The notes beneath the pieces were generated by a model, which had not been told where the DNA came from, searched no databases, and saw nothing but the letters and a program-made list of their open reading frames with translations. From NCBI RefSeq assembly GCF_013248905.1, contig NZ_JABRVS010000001.1:3162001-3226000 (forward strand): a stretch of DNA of 64,000 nucleotides, written 5' to 3'. Of this stretch, positions 1-8,691 are shown piece after piece. Position 1 is the first letter of the stretch; each line of letters begins with the position of its first letter. The position numbers and the translations under genes were made by a program. The DNA is from Shewanella sp. VB17 (lineage in GTDB: Bacteria; Pseudomonadota; Gammaproteobacteria; Enterobacterales; Shewanellaceae).

Positions 1-1044
1 ACTATGATTGAAGAGCCGGTGAGCGACAAACAGGTCGACAGTTTGGCTAAACTGGTTTTTGAGCCGCTATTGATCCCTTCTTTACTTAAGCTTCAAGCGG
101 CAGGTTTCAGGCTCGTGATGGTCAGTAACCAAGATGGTCTTGGCACGCCGTCATTTCCACAAGATGACTTCGATGCTCCTCAAAACATGATGATGCAGAT
201 TTTAGAGAGTCAAGGAGTGATCTTCGATGAGATCTTACTTTGTCCTCATTTCGATGATGACAACTGCAGCTGCCGTAAGCCAAAATTGGGATTAGTCAAA
301 GATCACCTCACGCAAGGCAAGATCAATTTTACCCAATCTGCTGTCATTGGCGATCGTCACACAGACATGGAACTCGCTAATGCGATGGGCATTAAGGGGT
401 TGCAATACAACCGCGATACCCTCAATTGGCACGACATCACCCAACAGCTGTTAAGCACCGAGCGAGTGGCGAGCGTCATTCGCACCACCAAAGAAACCGA
501 TATACATGTCACGATTGATTTAGACTCACAAGAAAAAGGCAAAATTGACACAGGTATTGGATTTTTTGATCACATGCTAGATCAAATCGCGACCCACGGC
601 CATTTTAAGATGGATGTCAGTGTCGATGGCGATCTGGAGATTGACGATCACCATAGCGTTGAAGATACCGCCTTGGCGATCGGCGATGCTTTAAGGCAAG
701 CCTTGGGGGATAAACGTGGCATCGCCCGCTTTGGCAATGTATTTGAACAAGCTATCCCAATGGACGAAGCCAGCGCCTCGTGCCTGCTGGATTTATCAGG
801 TCGTCCTTTTATCAAATTCGAAGGCGAGTTTGCACGTGAACTTGTCGGCGCCATGGCCACTGAAATGGTGCCGCATTTCTTTCGCTCATTTGCTGACGGT
901 TTGCGATGCACTTTACATTTAACGACCAAGGGCAATAATGATCACCACAAGGTCGAAAGCCTGTTTAAGGTATTAGGGCGTACCTTGCGCCAAGCAGTCA
1001 AAATCGAAGGTGACCGTTTGCCTTCAAGTAAAGGCGTCCTTTAG
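1..1044 (+). CDS. hisB: Bifunctional histidinol-phosphatase / imidazoleglycerol-phosphate dehydratase (5' partial)
   Basis: HisB catalyses the imidazoleglycerol-phosphate dehydratase and histidinol-phosphatase steps of histidine synthesis. The reading frame is open from base 1 and the first complete codon is a Thr that matches the DGT of the HAD motif, so about 12 N-terminal residues, including the catalytic DxD, lie outside the window. The first ATG at base 4 is internal. The N-terminal half is the HAD phosphatase, with a zinc-loop CPHFDDDNCSCRKP and the VIGDRHTDMELA motif. The C-terminal half is the dehydratase, with FFDHMLDQIATHG, DDHHSVEDTA and a DHHKVES motif. It ends in SSKGVL, as the E. 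coli protein does. It is the first visible gene of the his operon. Confidence 0.97.
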   Translation, partial: TMIEEPVSDKQVDSLAKLVFEPLLIPSLLKLQAAGFRLVMVSNQDGLGTPSFPQDDFDAPQNMMMQILESQGVIFDEILLCPHFDDDNCSCRKPKLGLVKDHLTQGKINFTQSAVIGDRHTDMELANAMGIKGLQYNRDTLNWHDITQQLLSTERVASVIRTTKETDIHVTIDLDSQEKGKIDTGIGFFDHMLDQIATHGHFKMDVSVDGDLEIDDHHSVEDTALAIGDALRQALGDKRGIARFGNVFEQAIPMDEASASCLLDLSGRPFIKFEGEFARELVGAMATEMVPHFFRSFADGLRCTLHLTTKGNNDHHKVESLFKVLGRTLRQAVKIEGDRLPSSKGVL

Positions 1045-1093
1045 CCATGAAGAATAACCAAACAACGATGACTGCATCTTCAAAGGACAACAC

Positions 1094-1744
1094 ATGATCC
1101 CCACAAACACCACCGTCATCATCGACACAGGTTGTGCCAATTTAAGCTCGGTTCGCTATGCATTCAAGCGGCTTACTGATGATGTGATTGTCTCCGATGA
1201 TCCTCACGTCATCAAAGCGGCAGCGAGAGTGGTACTCCCCGGAGTCGGCACTGCTGGCGCGGCGATGGCTTCATTAAAAGATAAGCAACTTATTGAGCTT
1301 GTCCAGCACTTAACACAGCCCGTCCTTGGCGTGTGCTTAGGCATGCAGATAATGACAGAACTGTCAAAAGAGCAAGGAGGCAGACGCATTGATTGTGAAT
1401 GTTTGGGCCTTATTCCCACACAGATCACCGAACTTGATAGCCAAGGTCAGCCTCGGCCTCATATGGGCTGGAACCAAATCACCCCATCAGACCACCCCCT
1501 ATTTGCGGGCATCGCGGACGGCAGTTATCTCTATTTTGTCCACAGCTACCGTGCACCACTGAGTGAGTACACTATCGCACAGTGCCAATATGGTGAAACC
1601 TTCAGCGCCGCTATCGCCAAAGATAACTTTATGGGTGTGCAATTTCATCCCGAAAAAAGTGCCTCGGTGGGTGCGGCGATATTAAGCAATTTTTTAACAT
1701 TAGATAACGACTCTTTTACCCTTACATTACAGGAGACAAACTGA
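1094..1744 (+). CDS. hisH: Imidazole glycerol phosphate synthase, glutaminase subunit
   Basis: HisH is the glutamine amidotransferase that supplies ammonia to HisF. It is a class I amidotransferase of 216 residues. The oxyanion strand PGVGTA is at residues 49-54, the nucleophile Cys81 lies in GVCLGMQ, and the catalytic His185 and Glu187 lie in QFHPEKS. HMGWN at 123-127 is typical of the subfamily. An AAGGA ribosome site lies upstream of the ATG. The stop overlaps the hisA start by one base (TGATG), which suggests translational coupling. A roughly 50-base gap separates it from hisB. Confidence 0.97.
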   Translation: MIPTNTTVIIDTGCANLSSVRYAFKRLTDDVIVSDDPHVIKAAARVVLPGVGTAGAAMASLKDKQLIELVQHLTQPVLGVCLGMQIMTELSKEQGGRRIDCECLGLIPTQITELDSQGQPRPHMGWNQITPSDHPLFAGIADGSYLYFVHSYRAPLSEYTIAQCQYGETFSAAIAKDNFMGVQFHPEKSASVGAAILSNFLTLDNDSFTLTLQETN

Positions 1745-2499
1745 TGATAATACCGGCAATCGATCTTATTCAAGGCCAAGTTGTGCGTCTCTACCAGGGC
1801 GACTACACACAAAAAACTGTCTTTGATTTAAGCCCGCTTTCACAACTTAAATCTTATCAGAAACAAGGAGCTAACTGGCTTCACATTGTCGACCTCACTG
1901 GTGCCAAAAATCCTAAAATGCGTCAAACAGCACTGATAACAGAACTCGTTAATGGCCTCGATGCCAATATTCAAGTTGGGGGTGGCATACGCACTGAAGA
2001 GCAGGTCATCGAACTGCTCAACATAGGGGTTAAACGTGTCGTCATTGGCTCTCTTGCTGTCACAGAAACCGCGTTAGTGCAGAGCTGGTTGCAAAAATAT
2101 GGCTCCGATGCTATCTGTCTGGCCTTGGATGTTAATATCAATGAGCAAGGCGACAAAATCGTCGCCGTCTCTGGCTGGCAATCTGGCGGCGGTAAAAGTC
2201 TAGACGCATTAGTTGCCGCTTTTGCCCCTTTTGGCCTCAAGCATGCATTAGTGACTGACATCAGTCGAGATGGCACATTAAGCGGTGCTAATACGCAACT
2301 CTACCAAGAAATAGCCCGCTTATACCCACAAATACACTGGCAAGCTTCTGGCGGTATCGCCACTTTAGAAGATGTAGCAGCAGTGCGAGATGCTGGCGCC
2401 GATGGCATCATCATAGGCAAGGCCTTGTTAATTGAAAATTTTAATGTAGAGCAGGCTATTGCATGTTGGCCGAATAAAATAGGAGTTGAGCCATGTTAG
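1744..2499 (+). CDS. hisA: Phosphoribosylformimino-5-aminoimidazole carboxamide ribotide isomerase
   Basis: HisA isomerises ProFAR to PRFAR, the fourth step of the histidine pathway. The 251-residue protein is a (beta/alpha)8 barrel. Asp7 in MIIPAID and Asp129 in LALDVN are the expected acid/base residues. The phosphate-binding glycine motifs VGGGIR (about 78-83) and ASGGI near the C-terminus are present, as is TDISRDGT at 171-178. It overlaps hisH by one base and hisF by seven bases, so it sits inside a tightly coupled operon. Confidence 0.97.
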   Translation: MIIPAIDLIQGQVVRLYQGDYTQKTVFDLSPLSQLKSYQKQGANWLHIVDLTGAKNPKMRQTALITELVNGLDANIQVGGGIRTEEQVIELLNIGVKRVVIGSLAVTETALVQSWLQKYGSDAICLALDVNINEQGDKIVAVSGWQSGGGKSLDALVAAFAPFGLKHALVTDISRDGTLSGANTQLYQEIARLYPQIHWQASGGIATLEDVAAVRDAGADGIIIGKALLIENFNVEQAIACWPNKIGVEPC

Positions 2500-3266
2500 C
2501 CAAACGGATCGTGCCGTGTCTTGACGTAAAGGACGGAAAAGTGGTTAAAGGCGTGCAATTTCGTCATCACGAAATTGTCGGCGATATCGTTCCCTTAGCT
2601 GCACGGTACGCAAAAGAAGGCGCCGATGAACTGGTTTTTTATGATATCACTGCCAGTGCCCATAACCGGGTTATCGATAAAAGCTGGATAAGTAAAGTGG
2701 CTGAATGCATCGACATCCCCTTCTGCGTCGCAGGTGGCATTAGCACCTTAGCGCAGGCAAGAGAAAAACTCGCATTCGGCGCAGATAAAATTTCAATCAA
2801 TTCACCTGCACTGAGCGATCCAAGCTTAATTAGACGCTTACAAGATGAGTTCGGGCGCCAATGCATCGTAATAGGCATCGACTCCTATTACGATGACATA
2901 AGTGACAGTTATAAAGTGAAGCAGTTCACTGGTGATGAGTCCGCCACCAAAGACACTCAATGGTTTACTCAAGACTGGGTTGAAGAGGTACAAAAGCAAG
3001 GCTGCGGTGAAATCGTCCTTAACGTGATGAACCAAGATGGCGTGCGTCAAGGCTACGATTTAACACAACTCTCTATCGTACGTGCAGTATGTGATGTACC
3101 ACTTATTGCCTCAGGAGGCGCTGGTACCATGGCGCACTTTAGAGCGGTGTTTGACATTGCTAAAGTCGATGCAGCACTGGCCGCCAGTGTATTTCATAAA
3201 GGGATCATCGACATTAATGCCCTTAAACATTATTTAGCACAGCATCACATTGCCACTCGACGTTAA
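2493..3266 (+). CDS. hisF: Imidazole glycerol phosphate synthase, cyclase subunit
   Basis: HisF condenses PRFAR with ammonia delivered by HisH, giving imidazole glycerol phosphate and AICAR. AICAR feeds purine synthesis, the pathway of nearby purC. The 257-residue barrel starts with RIVPCLDVKDGKVVKGVQF. Asp11 and Asp130 (VIGIDSYYD) match the known catalytic pair. The glycine-rich phosphate sites VAGGIST and ASGGAG are present. The start overlaps the last seven bases of hisA. HisA and HisF are homologous half-barrel duplications, so their similarity is expected. Confidence 0.97.
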   Translation: MLAKRIVPCLDVKDGKVVKGVQFRHHEIVGDIVPLAARYAKEGADELVFYDITASAHNRVIDKSWISKVAECIDIPFCVAGGISTLAQAREKLAFGADKISINSPALSDPSLIRRLQDEFGRQCIVIGIDSYYDDISDSYKVKQFTGDESATKDTQWFTQDWVEEVQKQGCGEIVLNVMNQDGVRQGYDLTQLSIVRAVCDVPLIASGGAGTMAHFRAVFDIAKVDAALAASVFHKGIIDINALKHYLAQHHIATRR

Positions 3267-3312
3267 ATCATTTTATGATAAGTGAACTGCCCTTAAGCGA
3301 CAGGAATAGACA

Positions 3313-3945
3313 ATGACACACACAATACAAGATACAGCCGCCTTTTCAGCTTCACTGGATTGGGACAAACAAGATGGGCTCATTCCCGCTGTGGTCCAGA
3401 ACCACCTAACGGGCAAAGTGCTGATGCTAGGTTATATGGATAAAGCTGCATTAATCAAAACCTTGGAGACTGACACTGTGACGTTTTTCAGTCGTAGCAA
3501 GCAGCGTTTGTGGACCAAAGGAGAAACCTCAGGTCACACTCTTCAGCTGGTTGGCATCGACAAAGATTGTGATAACGACAGCTTATTAGTACAAGTGTTA
3601 CCCAAGGGTCCAACGTGCCACTTACACACTGAGAGCTGCTGGCCCAATGGTCCCGCCCATCCTTTTCTCGACAACCTAGCCAACTTGATAGCGGCACGTA
3701 AAGGCGATGATCCCAATTCCAGTTACACCGCTCACTTGTTCGACAGTGGCACTAAGCGTATTGCACAAAAAGTGGGTGAAGAAGGGTTAGAAACTGCCCT
3801 TGCCGCAGCCACTCATGATAAACCTGAGTTGATTGATGAAGCGTCCGACCTTATCTATCATTTACTCGTCTTACTCGAAGATCAAGATCTCAGTTTGGCT
3901 GATATTACTCATAATTTAAGAGCACGTCACATCAAGGCTAAGTAG
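3313..3945 (+). CDS. hisI: Bifunctional phosphoribosyl-AMP cyclohydrolase / phosphoribosyl-ATP pyrophosphatase
   Basis: This is the fused HisIE enzyme (210 residues) of enteric-type histidine operons. It carries out the second and third steps, hydrolysing PR-ATP to PR-AMP and opening the adenine ring. Residues 1 to about 115 are the cyclohydrolase, with SRSKQRLWTKGETSGH and the metal-binding region DCDNDSLL to CHLHTESC. Residues about 120-210 are the pyrophosphatase, an all-helical domain with KVGEEGLETALAA and EASDLIYHLLVLL. It is the last his gene; two hairpins follow before purC. Confidence 0.96.
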   Translation: MTHTIQDTAAFSASLDWDKQDGLIPAVVQNHLTGKVLMLGYMDKAALIKTLETDTVTFFSRSKQRLWTKGETSGHTLQLVGIDKDCDNDSLLVQVLPKGPTCHLHTESCWPNGPAHPFLDNLANLIAARKGDDPNSSYTAHLFDSGTKRIAQKVGEEGLETALAAATHDKPELIDEASDLIYHLLVLLEDQDLSLADITHNLRARHIKAK

Positions 3946-3952
3946 CGGGTTA

Positions 3953-4014
3953 TCAATCCAAATGAACATGATTGGATTGATTAAAAATACAAAGCCTTAA
4001 CATTAGGGCTTTGT
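3953..4014 (+). terminator. Two hairpins after the his operon
   Basis: A 9-bp inverted repeat (TCAATCCAA at 3953-3961, TTGGATTGA at 3972-3980) is followed by an 8-bp one (ACAAAGCC at 3989-3996, GGCTTTGT at 4007-4014). No U-tract follows on the plus strand, so a strong intrinsic terminator is not proven. The position directly after hisI fits termination or 3'-end protection of the his transcript. Confidence 0.4.
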
Positions 4015-4161
4015 GAGCCACACCCCCGGAGCTGAATATCCGTATTATCTACTAAACAAAAAATACTGTTTTTACTGCGATTCTCAGCCTAAAAAGCTGT
4101 TGCAAGTGGCAACTTCTGCTACAATTCCCGCCGAAATCATCCATTACCATAAAAGACTCCT

Positions 4162-5268
4162 ATGAATCTCTCTACTACCGTTCTAGCCGTTAACGATGAT
4201 CTTCCTATCCGTACAGATATGGCCGTTCATTCAGGTAAAGTTCGCAGTGTTTACTGGCTCACAGAGCAAGACAGTGCCCGCTTAATTCAACAAAAAGGTT
4301 ACGATGTTCCTGCTGATACACCACTTGCCATCATGGTGATAAGCGACCGTATTTCAGCATTTGATTGTATCTGGCAAGGCGAAGATGGACTCAATGGTGT
4401 ACCTGGTAAAGGGGCCGCACTTAACGCTATATCAAATCACTGGTTTACACTCTTTAAAGAAAAAGGCTTAGCGGACAGCCATATTCTAGATGTACCGCAT
4501 CCCTTTGTATGGATAGTTCAAAAATCCCAGCCAGTGATGGTTGAAGCCATTGCCAGACACTATATCACAGGGTCGATGTGGCGTGCCTACACCAAAGGGG
4601 AACGTGAGTTTTGTGGTATCACCCTGCCTGAAGGATTAGAAAAAGATCAAAAACTCCCAGCGTTATTAATAACCCCATCAACAAAAGGTGTGTTAACCGG
4701 CCTTGAAGGTGTACCTGAAGCTGATGACGTCAACGTGTCGCGCAGCGATCTCGAACGTCACCTCGAGGGGTTTAATTTTCACCAAGCATCAGATATCGAC
4801 CTCTATGAGAAGCTACTCACTGAAGGCTTTGCCGTGATAAGTGAAGCACTTGCTGCACAAGATCAAATTTTTATCGATACTAAGTTTGAATTTGGTTACG
4901 TTAAAGGTGCTGACGGTAAAGAGAAACTTATTTATATGGATGAAGTGGGCACTCCTGACAGCTCACGGATCTGGGATGGACCCGCACATCGTAATGGCAA
5001 CATCATCGAACAATCAAAAGAAGGTTTTAGACAGTGGCTCCTCAATCACTTTCCTGATCCCGATATTTTGTTAAATAAAGAGCGTATGCCTGAACGTTTT
5101 GCCCTCGCAGCTGATAACAAATTACCGCAATCTGTTATGATGGATATTTCTAATACATACATCGCTATCGCTGAAAAAGTCATTGGTAAAAAATTACATA
5201 TTAGTGAAAACCCTAAACAAGAAATTATTGATATTCTACACAATGAATATCAATTAATTACTGACTAA
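4162..5268 (+). CDS. purC: Phosphoribosylaminoimidazole-succinocarboxamide synthase, long form
   Basis: PurC ligates aspartate to CAIR with ATP in purine synthesis. At 368 residues it is the long form seen in Vibrio and Shewanella rather than the roughly 237-residue E. coli form. Family motifs are visible: SGKVRSVYWL near the N-terminus (nucleotide loop), SDRISAFDCIW, ARHYITGSMWRAY, IDTKFEFGY, and DEVGTPDSSRIW (aspartate and metal site). It is an independent unit about 215 bp after hisI. The product pathway shares AICAR with HisF. The stop codon lies inside a long perfect palindrome. I saw no convincing PurR operator upstream. Confidence 0.96.
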   Translation: MNLSTTVLAVNDDLPIRTDMAVHSGKVRSVYWLTEQDSARLIQQKGYDVPADTPLAIMVISDRISAFDCIWQGEDGLNGVPGKGAALNAISNHWFTLFKEKGLADSHILDVPHPFVWIVQKSQPVMVEAIARHYITGSMWRAYTKGEREFCGITLPEGLEKDQKLPALLITPSTKGVLTGLEGVPEADDVNVSRSDLERHLEGFNFHQASDIDLYEKLLTEGFAVISEALAAQDQIFIDTKFEFGYVKGADGKEKLIYMDEVGTPDSSRIWDGPAHRNGNIIEQSKEGFRQWLLNHFPDPDILLNKERMPERFALAADNKLPQSVMMDISNTYIAIAEKVIGKKLHISENPKQEIIDILHNEYQLITD

Positions 5269-5322
5269 AATAGTCAGTAATTAATTGAAGCCACAACGTT
5301 ATTAAGCGAGGCGATGTGGCTT
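5250..5322. terminator. 18-bp perfect palindrome over the purC stop, then a second hairpin, between convergent genes
   Basis: The arms at 5250-5267 and 5271-5288 are exact reverse complements separated by three bases. The purC TAA (5266-5268) sits in the loop edge. A second stem follows, AAGCCACA at 5288-5295 with TGTGGCTT at 5315-5322, then TATACTTT. The location between convergent purC and the 5330-5923 gene suggests a two-way terminator, although the first stem is A/T-rich. Confidence 0.6.
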
Positions 5323-5329
5323 TATACTT

Positions 5330-5923
5330 TCATGAGTTTCCAAATCCATTCTTACCATAAAGGGATTTAATTGACCGAATCACATTCTTACATGGGTCAA
5401 TTAACCAATATTTGTTGATAATTAATAATACCTGTACAGGGATATAACCACGTTTAGCATAAAAAATGCACACATAATCGGCTGTCGGTATCGGCCCTTC
5501 ATACAGTTTATTTGGGAATACAATAGACTGCAGTTTTGCCACCTTTGGATGTTTAGCACCACCAATAATAAACCGTTTTTTGCTCTTTATGATGTCTAAA
5601 AGTGACCACAAATAAATAATGCCACGGTAAAAGTTATTCACTTCACTATTGATCCATAATCCACCAGCTTCAACCACATCATCTCCCTGAGTCATAAAAT
5701 AAGGTTGGTCAACCGATGCTGGAATATCTGCAAAATAACGGATCGGCAACCGACTATTTAATGTATAACCTCCTATCATTTCACCTTTTTGATCACTAAA
5801 AGCCCGCACCATAGAAATACGTTTAAAATACTCTATGGAAGTCTCATTGCCGGATGCCTGCTTATAGTGTTCAGCAAAGGTTTCAAATTCTGCATCTTGA
5901 GCAAGAATCGTCGTAGTTAACAT
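5330..5923 (-). CDS. Uncharacterised GNAT-like protein paired with an FAD oxidase
   Basis: I do not recognise a named family for this 197-residue protein. The segment RAFSDQKGEMIGGYTLN looks like the central strands of a GNAT acyltransferase fold, and AGGLWINSEV followed by a helix and KKRFIIGGAKHPKVAKL could form the cofactor-binding half. This is a fold guess from motif spacing only. The last 40 residues include a hydrophobic stretch (YIPVQVLLIINKYWLI). The gene overlaps the upstream FAD-oxidase gene by seven bases, so the two are surely co-transcribed and probably act on the same substrate. It converges on purC. Confidence 0.75.
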   Translation of the reverse strand: MLTTTILAQDAEFETFAEHYKQASGNETSIEYFKRISMVRAFSDQKGEMIGGYTLNSRLPIRYFADIPASVDQPYFMTQGDDVVEAGGLWINSEVNNFYRGIIYLWSLLDIIKSKKRFIIGGAKHPKVAKLQSIVFPNKLYEGPIPTADYVCIFYAKRGYIPVQVLLIINKYWLIDPCKNVIRSIKSLYGKNGFGNS

Positions 5924-7503
5924 AATCGCTTCCCCTTTAGTGGGGCAGTCTGATAACGACCTGCATTAATTAAATTATGTGGATCGAGTGCATCTTTGAT
6001 CTGCCCTTTAAGCTCAAGCGCATCCTGATCCAGTTCTTGAGATAAAGAAAAAGGCATTTCATCTACGGCACGTCGATAACATTGCCATTTATTTTCGGTA
6101 TAAAGTCGACGCAATCTATGTATCAGTACTTTGGCTCTTTGTTGCTCTTCTGGCACACTCACATCATAATATAAGCTAATGATCGCCTGACACATATGTG
6201 CTGTCACCGACGTTAATGTGATCCCAAATTCGAATCCATATTCTTGAAATAATGTCTCAGTCTGCGTCACACAAGCATTCACTTCTTCTCCCAGCATAGG
6301 CAAAGTTGGGGCAATCCAATAAAAACCACAATCATTGTCGATGGGATCCATGTTCTCAATGCTATGTGGTTGCTGATTACGCCAATAACAACCTTTAAGG
6401 GCCATAGGATCTGGATTTCCTTCAAACATGATCATTGCACGGGTAAATTGACTCATTTGTTCTTGAAACTTCACGTAACGAATGGAATGCTTAAACAAGG
6501 GCATGGCATTTTCAAGCAAACGATCCACTTTGATCAGTCGACTTAACGAAATAACCTTAACATCAGCCATTGATCTCAATGCTAATTTAATTCTTCGCGC
6601 TTTGGCTTTAGCAACATTAGGCTCCCCAGATACGACAAAAGCGGCTGTCCACGGCATGATTTTATGTTGTTTTTCCAGTTGCGCGACGTCTTCTTTCAGG
6701 ACTCCCAATCTTGGATCCCATTGAGAAAAATCAAACTGGCTTACCATAGACAACATACGGTAATTATTACCAATATGGGGTAACGTATCTAAGGTATTTT
6801 CTGCTTTAAGTTGTCGAAGAATATCAATATAAGCACCTATATCTTCAACATTTTTTAACCTGACAAGACAACGTAAACTTTGCTTTTGTTTCAGCGACAA
6901 TTCAAAACGTATTTTCGTCACTACTGCAATATTATTTTGCGTAAAAAGCTCGGTGATCCCAGCACCATGACCCGCTCTACCAACATAACGTGGCTGTGTA
7001 TCCAATGATTTTTGTTCACCATTAGCAAGAATATATTCAGTAATAGTGAAATGCCGACTCCGATAACCTTGTGCACCATGGCCAAAGCCTCTTTCGAGCA
7101 CATTACCCATAATACTGGTGGTTGGCCCTGCTCCCGTACAGTCAACCATCCAAGGAGTATCAGTTAGAAACGCTGCAAGTTGTCCTTGGGTGACACCGGG
7201 GCCTATTTCTACTACGCCAAGCTGCTCATCATAATCGTGGATTTGATTCATTAAACTCAGGTCAATCAACAAATTGTCATCAGCCACTGGCGCCGCTTTA
7301 CCATACCCCCAGTTTTTGCCCGTACTGATCACATAAAAAGCTTGCATAGCTTTCTGGCATTGTTTAATTAAGCTGATCAATTCATCGTTAGTCTTGGGTT
7401 TCACTACACCCAATATTCGTTTTTTATAATCTACCAGTCCACTTTTATTATAATAATCAATGATATCACTGGAATCATCGTTAACAAAACTTAAATCCAA
7501 CAT
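5917..7503 (-). CDS. FAD-linked oxidase, vanillyl-alcohol-oxidase / p-cresol-methylhydroxylase superfamily
   Basis: A flavoenzyme with a PCMH-type FAD domain in its N-terminal 220 residues: STGKNWGYGKAAPV, then VVEIGPGVTQGQLAAF, then TGAGPTTSIMGNVLERGFGHG. The C-terminal part ends with DPHNLINAGRY, the usual tail motif. The substrate is unknown; the best-known relatives oxidise p-substituted phenols or aliphatic alcohols. I chose the ATG at 7503 (528 residues), since the four extra upstream residues would need a TTG start. No secretion signal is evident. It is the first gene of a two-gene operon with the GNAT-like protein at 5330-5923. Confidence 0.85.
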   Translation of the reverse strand: MLDLSFVNDDSSDIIDYYNKSGLVDYKKRILGVVKPKTNDELISLIKQCQKAMQAFYVISTGKNWGYGKAAPVADDNLLIDLSLMNQIHDYDEQLGVVEIGPGVTQGQLAAFLTDTPWMVDCTGAGPTTSIMGNVLERGFGHGAQGYRSRHFTITEYILANGEQKSLDTQPRYVGRAGHGAGITELFTQNNIAVVTKIRFELSLKQKQSLRCLVRLKNVEDIGAYIDILRQLKAENTLDTLPHIGNNYRMLSMVSQFDFSQWDPRLGVLKEDVAQLEKQHKIMPWTAAFVVSGEPNVAKAKARRIKLALRSMADVKVISLSRLIKVDRLLENAMPLFKHSIRYVKFQEQMSQFTRAMIMFEGNPDPMALKGCYWRNQQPHSIENMDPIDNDCGFYWIAPTLPMLGEEVNACVTQTETLFQEYGFEFGITLTSVTAHMCQAIISLYYDVSVPEEQQRAKVLIHRLRRLYTENKWQCYRRAVDEMPFSLSQELDQDALELKGQIKDALDPHNLINAGRYQTAPLKGKRLC

Positions 7504-7671
7504 AAAGACCCACAATTAAACACTAAAAACAAACAAATTATACACTTGTTTGAATTGGCAGATATGTAGTCCAAAAGTACTTAATCACCAATAGGATAAA
7601 ATTGGAATATCTCTGCTTCGCAACCATCACAGAGTACTGTGAACAAGGTTGTATTTGAGATCAATGAAATA

Positions 7672-8040
7672 TTAATTTGGCAGAAGTTTTTTAACAATAT
7701 GGAGCAATTTTTCTGGCTCAATCGGCTTTTGCAGCCAACCTTTTACACCGCAATGCCTCCCTTCTTGTTTTTTTGAATCTTTTGATTCATTGGTTAACAT
7801 GATAACCGGAGTAAATTTAAAATGTTGTTGCTGCTTCAATACTTTTACAAATTCTAGACCATCCATAATGGGCATATTAAGATCGCAAATGAAGAGTGCG
7901 ACATTAACGCCTTGTATTTTATCTAGCGCATCACGACCATTCTCAGCTTCTAGGATTTGATAACCTGCACTTTTGAGTGTACAGGATACGATTTGACGAA
8001 AATAAATAGAATCTTCAACAATCACAATAATATGGCTCAT
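7672..8040 (-). CDS. Stand-alone CheY-like response regulator
   Basis: A 122-residue receiver domain with no output domain. The acidic pair is Glu9-Asp10, the phospho-acceptor is Asp53 in FICDLNMPIMDG, the conserved Thr is at 83 in MLTNES and the Lys at 105 in LQKP. All the residues needed for phosphorylation are therefore present. No histidine kinase lies nearby, so the partner kinase is encoded elsewhere. Roles in chemotaxis-like or phosphorelay signalling are possible; the sequence alone does not choose. About 170 bp separates it from the FAD oxidase start, so it is probably its own transcript. Confidence 0.92.
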   Translation of the reverse strand: MSHIIVIVEDSIYFRQIVSCTLKSAGYQILEAENGRDALDKIQGVNVALFICDLNMPIMDGLEFVKVLKQQQHFKFTPVIMLTNESKDSKKQEGRHCGVKGWLQKPIEPEKLLHIVKKLLPN

Positions 8041-8344
8041 ATCCGTCTCTTATATTTGGCAGGCATACTATCTTGCACGAACGTTTATTGGTTTACATTG
8101 AGTATATACCCAAACCACCTTAAGACGCAGAGTTACGCATGTTTTATAAAAAAACATCGAGGTTCTGATTAACCCTGTCGCTATCTTAATTTTGTTGATT
8201 ATTTTTCAGGGGAATGATTAACATCCAGTGTCCATATCACTTGGCCTTGTTAGTTGAGTAAAAAGCATTGTAATTAGCGCCAATTTGGCTTTATATGGCT
8301 TACAAGGCTATTTTCTCTAACAGAGCATAAACCGAGAGTTTTTC
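8041..8344. other. Gene-free stretch between divergent genes
   Basis: About 300 A/T-rich bases between the divergent receiver gene and the nagD remnant. It must hold the promoters of both. I see no tRNA, strong hairpin or ORF with a good ribosome site here. Confidence 0.5.
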
Positions 8345-8659
8345 ATGAAAAATATTATTTGCGATATCGACGGCGTATTACTGCATGATAATGAACTTAT
8401 TCCTGGCAGTGATAAGTTCATTCATCGCTTACTTGAACAAGGTAATCCATTGGTTATTTTAACCAATTATCCGGTACAAACAGGCAAAGATTTGCAAAAT
8501 AGACTTGGTTCTGCAGGGATTAACGTCCCCGAGGAATGTTTTTATACCTCAGCCATGGCAACAGCTGATTTTCTAAAACATCAAACGGGTAATAAAGCTT
8601 ACGTCATCGGTGAAGGCGCCACTTCAATAACCAATATCATCTTCTTTACCCTAGCGTAA
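8345..8659 (+). pseudogene. nagD: Truncated NagD-type HAD phosphatase remnant
   Basis: The first 92 residues closely follow E. coli NagD, a HAD-family nucleotide phosphatase of about 250 residues: IICDIDGVLLHD with both catalytic aspartates, LTNYPVQTG, and FYTSAMATADFL to KAYVIGEGA. After GEGA the similarity stops and the frame ends 12 residues later. The cap domain and the C-terminal acidic motif (GDN type) are missing, so it cannot be a normal phosphatase. The next frame over reads LYPSV, resembling the YPSV near the end of E. coli NagD, which suggests one internal deletion of roughly 450 bases. The stop overlaps a possible upstream ATG of the next gene. Confidence 0.8.
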
Positions 8660-8691
8660 TGAAGCCAATAACAACAAAAATAGGATGTTCC

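Noticed and set aside
4..60. ATG at base 4 as the start of hisB
   Set aside because: It is internal: the codon before it belongs to the conserved DGT motif, and the gene continues to the left of the window.
4015..4161. PurR operator before purC
   Set aside because: I found no sequence close to the ACGCAAACGTTTGCGT pattern; only a weak GTTGC/GCAAC repeat.
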